Assembly: GCA_016935715.1 (NCBI GenBank)
Contig: JAFGQJ010000277.1
Coordinates: 1 to 6,331 of the forward strand
Reading direction: 5' to 3'
Length of the DNA: 6,331 bases
Source: Spirochaetales bacterium
GTDB taxonomy: Bacteria; Spirochaetota; Spirochaetia; SZUA-6; DRHE01
Shown: positions 5,290-6,331 of the stretch, in pieces
Numbering within the stretch: the first letter of the stretch is position 1
How the letters are laid out: the number at the start of each line of letters is the position of its first letter
Translations under genes and position numbers: made by a program
The notes under the pieces: generated by a model
The model's database searches: none
What the model was told of the DNA's origin: nothing
Seen by the model: the letters and a program-made list of their open reading frames with translations, nothing else

Positions 5290-6159
5290 CTAGGGCAGCT
5301 GCTCGCAGATCTCGCAGTACGCTTCGGGTCTGCGGTCGCGGAAGAACTGCCAGCCGTCGCGGACTTCCCGGATCAGATCCAGGTCCAGATCCGCGACCAC
5401 CACCTCGTCCTTGTCCTCGCTGCCCTTCACGACCAGCTTTCCCCTGGGGTCGCAGAAGTAGCTGGATCCGTAGAACTTGCCGAACTCCCAGGGCTTTTCC
5501 GTTCCGACGCGGTTGTTCGCCCCGATGAACACCCCATTGGCCACCGCTTGAGCAGGCTGCTCCAGCTCCCAGAGATAGCGGGACTTCCCGTGCGTAGTGG
5601 CCGAGGGATTGAACAGGATCTCCGCCCCTTTCAGGGCCAGCACCCGGGCGCATTCGGGGAAATGCCGGTCGTAGCAGATGTAGACGCCGATGCGGGCGTA
5701 GTCGGTTTCGAAAACGGGGAATCCCAGCGTGCCGGGCTTGAAGTAGAATTTCTCCCAGAAGGCCGGGTAGGTGTGGGGGATGTGCACCTTGCGCATCTTG
5801 CCCAGGTATTTCCCCTTGTTGTCGATGACCTGAGCTGTATTGAAATACACCCCTTCCTGTTCCATCTCGTAAACCGGAACGATCATGACCATGTTGTGCT
5901 TCTTGGCCAGGGGGGCGAAGCGTTCGGTGATCGGTCCCGGAACCGGCTCCGCCGTTCGATACCACTTGATGTCCTGCTCTGCGGCAAAATAGGGGCCGTG
6001 GAACAGCTCCTGCAGGCAGAGGATCTGAACACCCTTCTTGCCCGCCTCTTCGATCATGGGAATGTGTTTGGCGACCATCGCTTCCTTGATCTCTTCCGGC
6101 GATCCCTCGTGCTTGGGGTTGATCGCCTGGATGTGGGCGCATTTGATGATTCGCGGCAT
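5290..6159 (-). CDS. Nitrilase-superfamily amidase, beta-ureidopropionase type
   Basis: A 289-residue cytoplasmic C-N hydrolase, likely cleaving N-carbamoyl-beta-alanine (or N-carbamoyl-beta-aminoisobutyrate) to the beta-amino acid, CO2 and ammonia, the last step of reductive pyrimidine breakdown. The catalytic triad is visible: Glu51 in LCLQELFHGPYF, Lys124 in GKMRKVHIPH and Cys162 in VYICYDRHFPE, with an accessory Glu136 in FWEKFYF. The blocks FNPSAT (183-188), NRVGTE (216-221), FYGSSY (229-234) and the ending DGWQFFRDRRPEAY match the pattern of eukaryotic and bacterial beta-ureidopropionases. N-carbamoylputrescine amidase is the main alternative, since the two share most of these motifs. 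Length is normal for a bacterial single-domain member. The ATG at 6159 has GAGGGAG upstream. The gene has its own promoter and terminator, and the adjacent nucleobase permease supports the pyrimidine role. Confidence 0.87.
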   Translation of the reverse strand: MPRIIKCAHIQAINPKHEGSPEEIKEAMVAKHIPMIEEAGKKGVQILCLQELFHGPYFAAEQDIKWYRTAEPVPGPITERFAPLAKKHNMVMIVPVYEMEQEGVYFNTAQVIDNKGKYLGKMRKVHIPHTYPAFWEKFYFKPGTLGFPVFETDYARIGVYICYDRHFPECARVLALKGAEILFNPSATTHGKSRYLWELEQPAQAVANGVFIGANNRVGTEKPWEFGKFYGSSYFCDPRGKLVVKGSEDKDEVVVADLDLDLIREVRDGWQFFRDRRPEAYCEICEQLP

Positions 6160-6206
6160 GGGTTACTCCCTCGTTTTCCTATGTATTTGGTCAGCTGTGA
6201 TACCCG

Positions 6207-6236
6207 ATTGTACTGCAGGGCCAAATCCACAGTCAA
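6207..6236 (-). promoter_or_regulatory. Sigma70-type promoter of the amidase gene
   Basis: On the minus strand TTGACT (6236-6231) and TACAAT (6212-6207) are separated by 18 bases, each one base from consensus. An A-rich run just upstream (about 6237-6250) could act as an UP element. Predicted start near 6200, leader about 40 bases. Confidence 0.7.
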
Positions 6237-6282
6237 GTTTTTTTTCTTTCTACCGGAAAGTATTTTCAAATATAAATTGAAA

Positions 6283-6330
6283 TTAAAAATGAAGATTTAA
6301 TCTCTTGATTTTCTCTGCGAGTCGGGCATA
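6283..6330 (-). CDS. Possible C-terminal end of an upstream gene (partial)
   Basis: One minus-strand frame entering from the window edge reads YARLAEKIKRLNLHF and stops at TAA (6285-6283). The composition is protein-like and base composition turns AT-rich just past the stop, as expected at a gene end. With only 15 codons this can be chance. No family can be assigned. Confidence 0.25.
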   Translation of the reverse strand, partial: YARLAEKIKRLNLHF

Positions 6331-6331
6331 A

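Noticed and set aside
5290..6159. Naming the amidase N-carbamoylputrescine amidase
   Set aside because: Shared motifs do not exclude it, but the FNPSAT/NRVGTE/FYGSSY blocks and the adjacent nucleobase permease fit beta-ureidopropionase better, and no polyamine gene is visible.
5212..6300. A 362-codon open frame on the plus strand opposite the amidase
   Set aside because: Antisense to a gene with an intact catalytic triad; it runs through a terminator and a promoter and shows no family features.
6280..6300. Weak hairpin AGATT-T-AATCT as a terminator of an upstream gene
   Set aside because: Arms of five A/T-rich pairs with a one-base loop are too unstable to support a call.

Overview
All genes in this window lie on the minus strand, so the text below runs from high to low coordinates. 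The genes are GC-rich and the flanks AT-rich. A biotin-dependent Na+-pumping decarboxylase together with a pyrimidine catabolism/uptake pair suggests an anaerobic, fermentative or syntrophic bacterium that handles propionate or methylmalonyl-CoA. A deltaproteobacterium-like or similar anaerobe is a guess; the sequence alone does not fix the phylum.

Region 1 (about 6331-5189): an AT-rich leader with a good sigma70-type promoter (5/6 matches in both boxes, 18-bp spacer) drives a nitrilase-superfamily amidase of the beta-ureidopropionase type. Its gene is closed by a strong intrinsic terminator. A few residues of a possible upstream gene may end at 6283.

Region 2 (5188-3602): an NCS2/SLC23 nucleobase permease with the full family signature, followed by a 28-nt hairpin and a T-run. 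With the amidase it makes a pyrimidine uptake/reductive degradation theme (uracil or thymine to beta-alanine or beta-aminoisobutyrate).

Region 3 (3589-2715): two small unrecognised membrane proteins translationally coupled by a TAATG stop/start overlap. The first has two membrane helices and a basic tail. The second has one helix and a soluble domain that looks PH/GRAM-like. This is the least explained part of the window.

Region 4 (2678-1): an unusually consensus promoter (TTGACA, 18 bp, TATAAT), preceded by a tandem 9-bp repeat and overlapping palindromes, starts an operon in the order mmdA-mmdD-mmdC-mmdB (the last cut off by the window edge). These encode the carboxyltransferase, membrane anchor, biotin carrier and Na+-translocating subunits of a methylmalonyl-CoA decarboxylase. 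Promoter position and ribosome binding site both argue that mmdA starts at a GTG (2572) rather than at the upstream ATG (2590).

A possible metabolic link, inferred only, is that thymine degradation through beta-aminoisobutyrate gives C3/C4 acyl-CoA intermediates that feed the decarboxylase. No mobile elements, CRISPR arrays, tRNA or rRNA genes were seen.
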